This document shows positions 62,901-64,000 of a stretch of DNA of 64,000 nucleotides, piece by piece (within the stretch, counting starts at the first letter, position 1; the number at the start of each line of letters is the position of its first letter). The notes below the pieces were generated by a model, which ran no database searches, was not told where the DNA came from, and saw only the letters and a list, made by a program, of their open reading frames with translations. The stretch is from assembly GCA_014549065.1 (NCBI GenBank), contig JACDOX010000023.1, forward strand, positions 1,281,835 through 1,345,834, given 5' to 3'. Source of the DNA: Cardinalis cardinalis. Its lineage: Eukaryota; Chordata; Aves; Passeriformes; Cardinalidae. Made by a program: the position numbers and the translations under genes.

Positions 62901-64000
62901 TTATGGGGTGTGCCAGCATCAGCCAGAGCTGCTGGCATGTGGCAGCTACAAACTAGGGTGTCAGATGCTGTTTGTTCAATGGTCCCAGAGGCATGGGGTT
63001 TGACAGTGGTCCTGAAGCTCACTTTGAGACCAAAACCCAGTTTTTAATATTAAGGAAAAAAAAAAATCATCCTTTTTCCTCACTGATGGGTGTGTTGCTT
63101 GCAGCTTTTTAATTTCACTGAAGTCTGAGGCTGATGTTCCAGCCCATGGAAAGCAAGAGAAGCTCTGCCCCGAGAAGGTGCTGGTGGTGGTGCTTCTGGC
63201 TCAGGGCTTCTTGCCAATGATTGCCCTGGGTCTCCCNTGTCAGAGCTCCCCTTGGCAAGCCTGCCTTGGAGTGTGAGTGTCACTTGCTGTTCCTGCACTG
63301 CTGCTCGGCCCTGTGCATCGGGTACACCACACAACCATAACCTCTTCCTCTGGCAAACAGCGGTAAAAATATTGCGAGGGCCAACTGTGGTTTATTTTTT
63401 CCCCTCTTTCCTCTGAAGACTTTCCTTAAATACCTGTGAGTTGCACAGAAATGATCCACCACAGTGCACCTCAGCAGTCTAGCATGCCTCTGAAGTGATG
63501 GATTTAGCAAGCCTGGCACGGATCCCTTAGTGTGCTTGAGGAAAAGAGCAGGTTAAGAAAGGTCAGGGGGGAGTGGAAGAAGTTGCTGTCCCAAGTGTTT
63601 CTTGCTGCTTTTCCACTGAAGATTTCAGACTGGTAAAGGTGCAGGTAGGATAGGATGAGTGCATACATCCATCTCGGCTGCCTGGTGAGCGCCTGTGGCT
63701 CAGGCAGACTTTGTCAGGGGGTTGTGCCAGAGGGTTCCTCTGTGGTGACACAACTGTGTCAGTCCAGTGGCTTTTCACCACCGAAAGGGATGTCCCTCCT
63801 CTTCCCTCCCACCCTGCAGTTGTGGTCTTTCTTCCCTTGCGGTGGGATTAGCACCTGTTGGTTTGGTTAACATGATGAGCAAAAAAAAAAGTATTAGTTT
63901 TTAGGGGGCTGACTTACGTTGGGGGTTTGGGTTTTGCTTTTTGTTTTTGTTTGGTTGCTTTTGGGTGCTTCCCCCCCACCTCCCTCCAGGTTTAGTGAGC
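56911..64000. other. Intergenic, no gene recognised
   Basis: Final 7 kb. Moderately GC-rich patches near 58960-59300, 62140-62560 and 63120-63360 give short open frames without splice context or familiar domains. An 11-base tandem pair (GTGGTGGCAG plus one base) lies at 62208-62229. No RNA gene or mobile element was recognised. Confidence 0.5.

Noticed and set aside
1..64000. Search for CRISPR arrays, tRNA or rRNA genes, operons or viral integrations
   Set aside because: No regularly spaced repeats, cloverleaf-like segments, clustered prokaryotic-style genes or retroviral open frames were seen.

Overview
The window is vertebrate nuclear DNA, almost certainly from a bird and probably a songbird-like species. 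The evidence is spliced genes, a GC-rich CpG-island promoter, vertebrate orthologues in a known order, and two copies of the CR1 retroposon 3' end, the standard avian interspersed repeat. Repeat density is otherwise low. I see no bacterial, viral or CRISPR-like content, and nothing that looks like a novel defence or biosynthetic system.

Positions 1-8,075 hold the 3' end of THADA on the plus strand. Four coding exons (164-264, 2309-2442, 5417-5581 and 6744-7082) give about 245 C-terminal residues, then a stop and a roughly 1 kb 3' UTR ending at overlapping AATAAA signals. The first two exons were recognised from splice sites and phase and are less certain than the last two.

Positions 8,076-11,539 separate THADA from ZFP36L2. 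They hold a small CpG island with a very good CTCF core match, a paired TCF/LEF motif with a CCAAT box, a large CpG island, a G-quadruplex candidate and a core promoter with two CArG/TATA-like boxes.

Positions 11,540-13,531 encode complete ZFP36L2, a tandem CCCH zinc-finger protein that promotes decay of AU-rich mRNAs. It has two exons, one 525-base intron and 488 residues. Its 3' UTR runs to about 15,425 and carries AU-rich elements of the kind the protein itself binds, plus a perfect Pumilio element. In human, THADA and ZFP36L2 are likewise neighbours in the same orientation, so the block looks conserved.

Positions 15,426-64,000 (about 48.6 kb) look like a gene desert. I found no convincing exon there. 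It holds two CR1 copies, small tandem duplications, a perfect 13-bp inverted repeat, a short interstitial telomere-like motif, and several stretches that read like conserved non-coding regulatory DNA. The desert flanks a signal-responsive regulatory gene, so distal enhancers are a reasonable inference, but no alignment could be run here.
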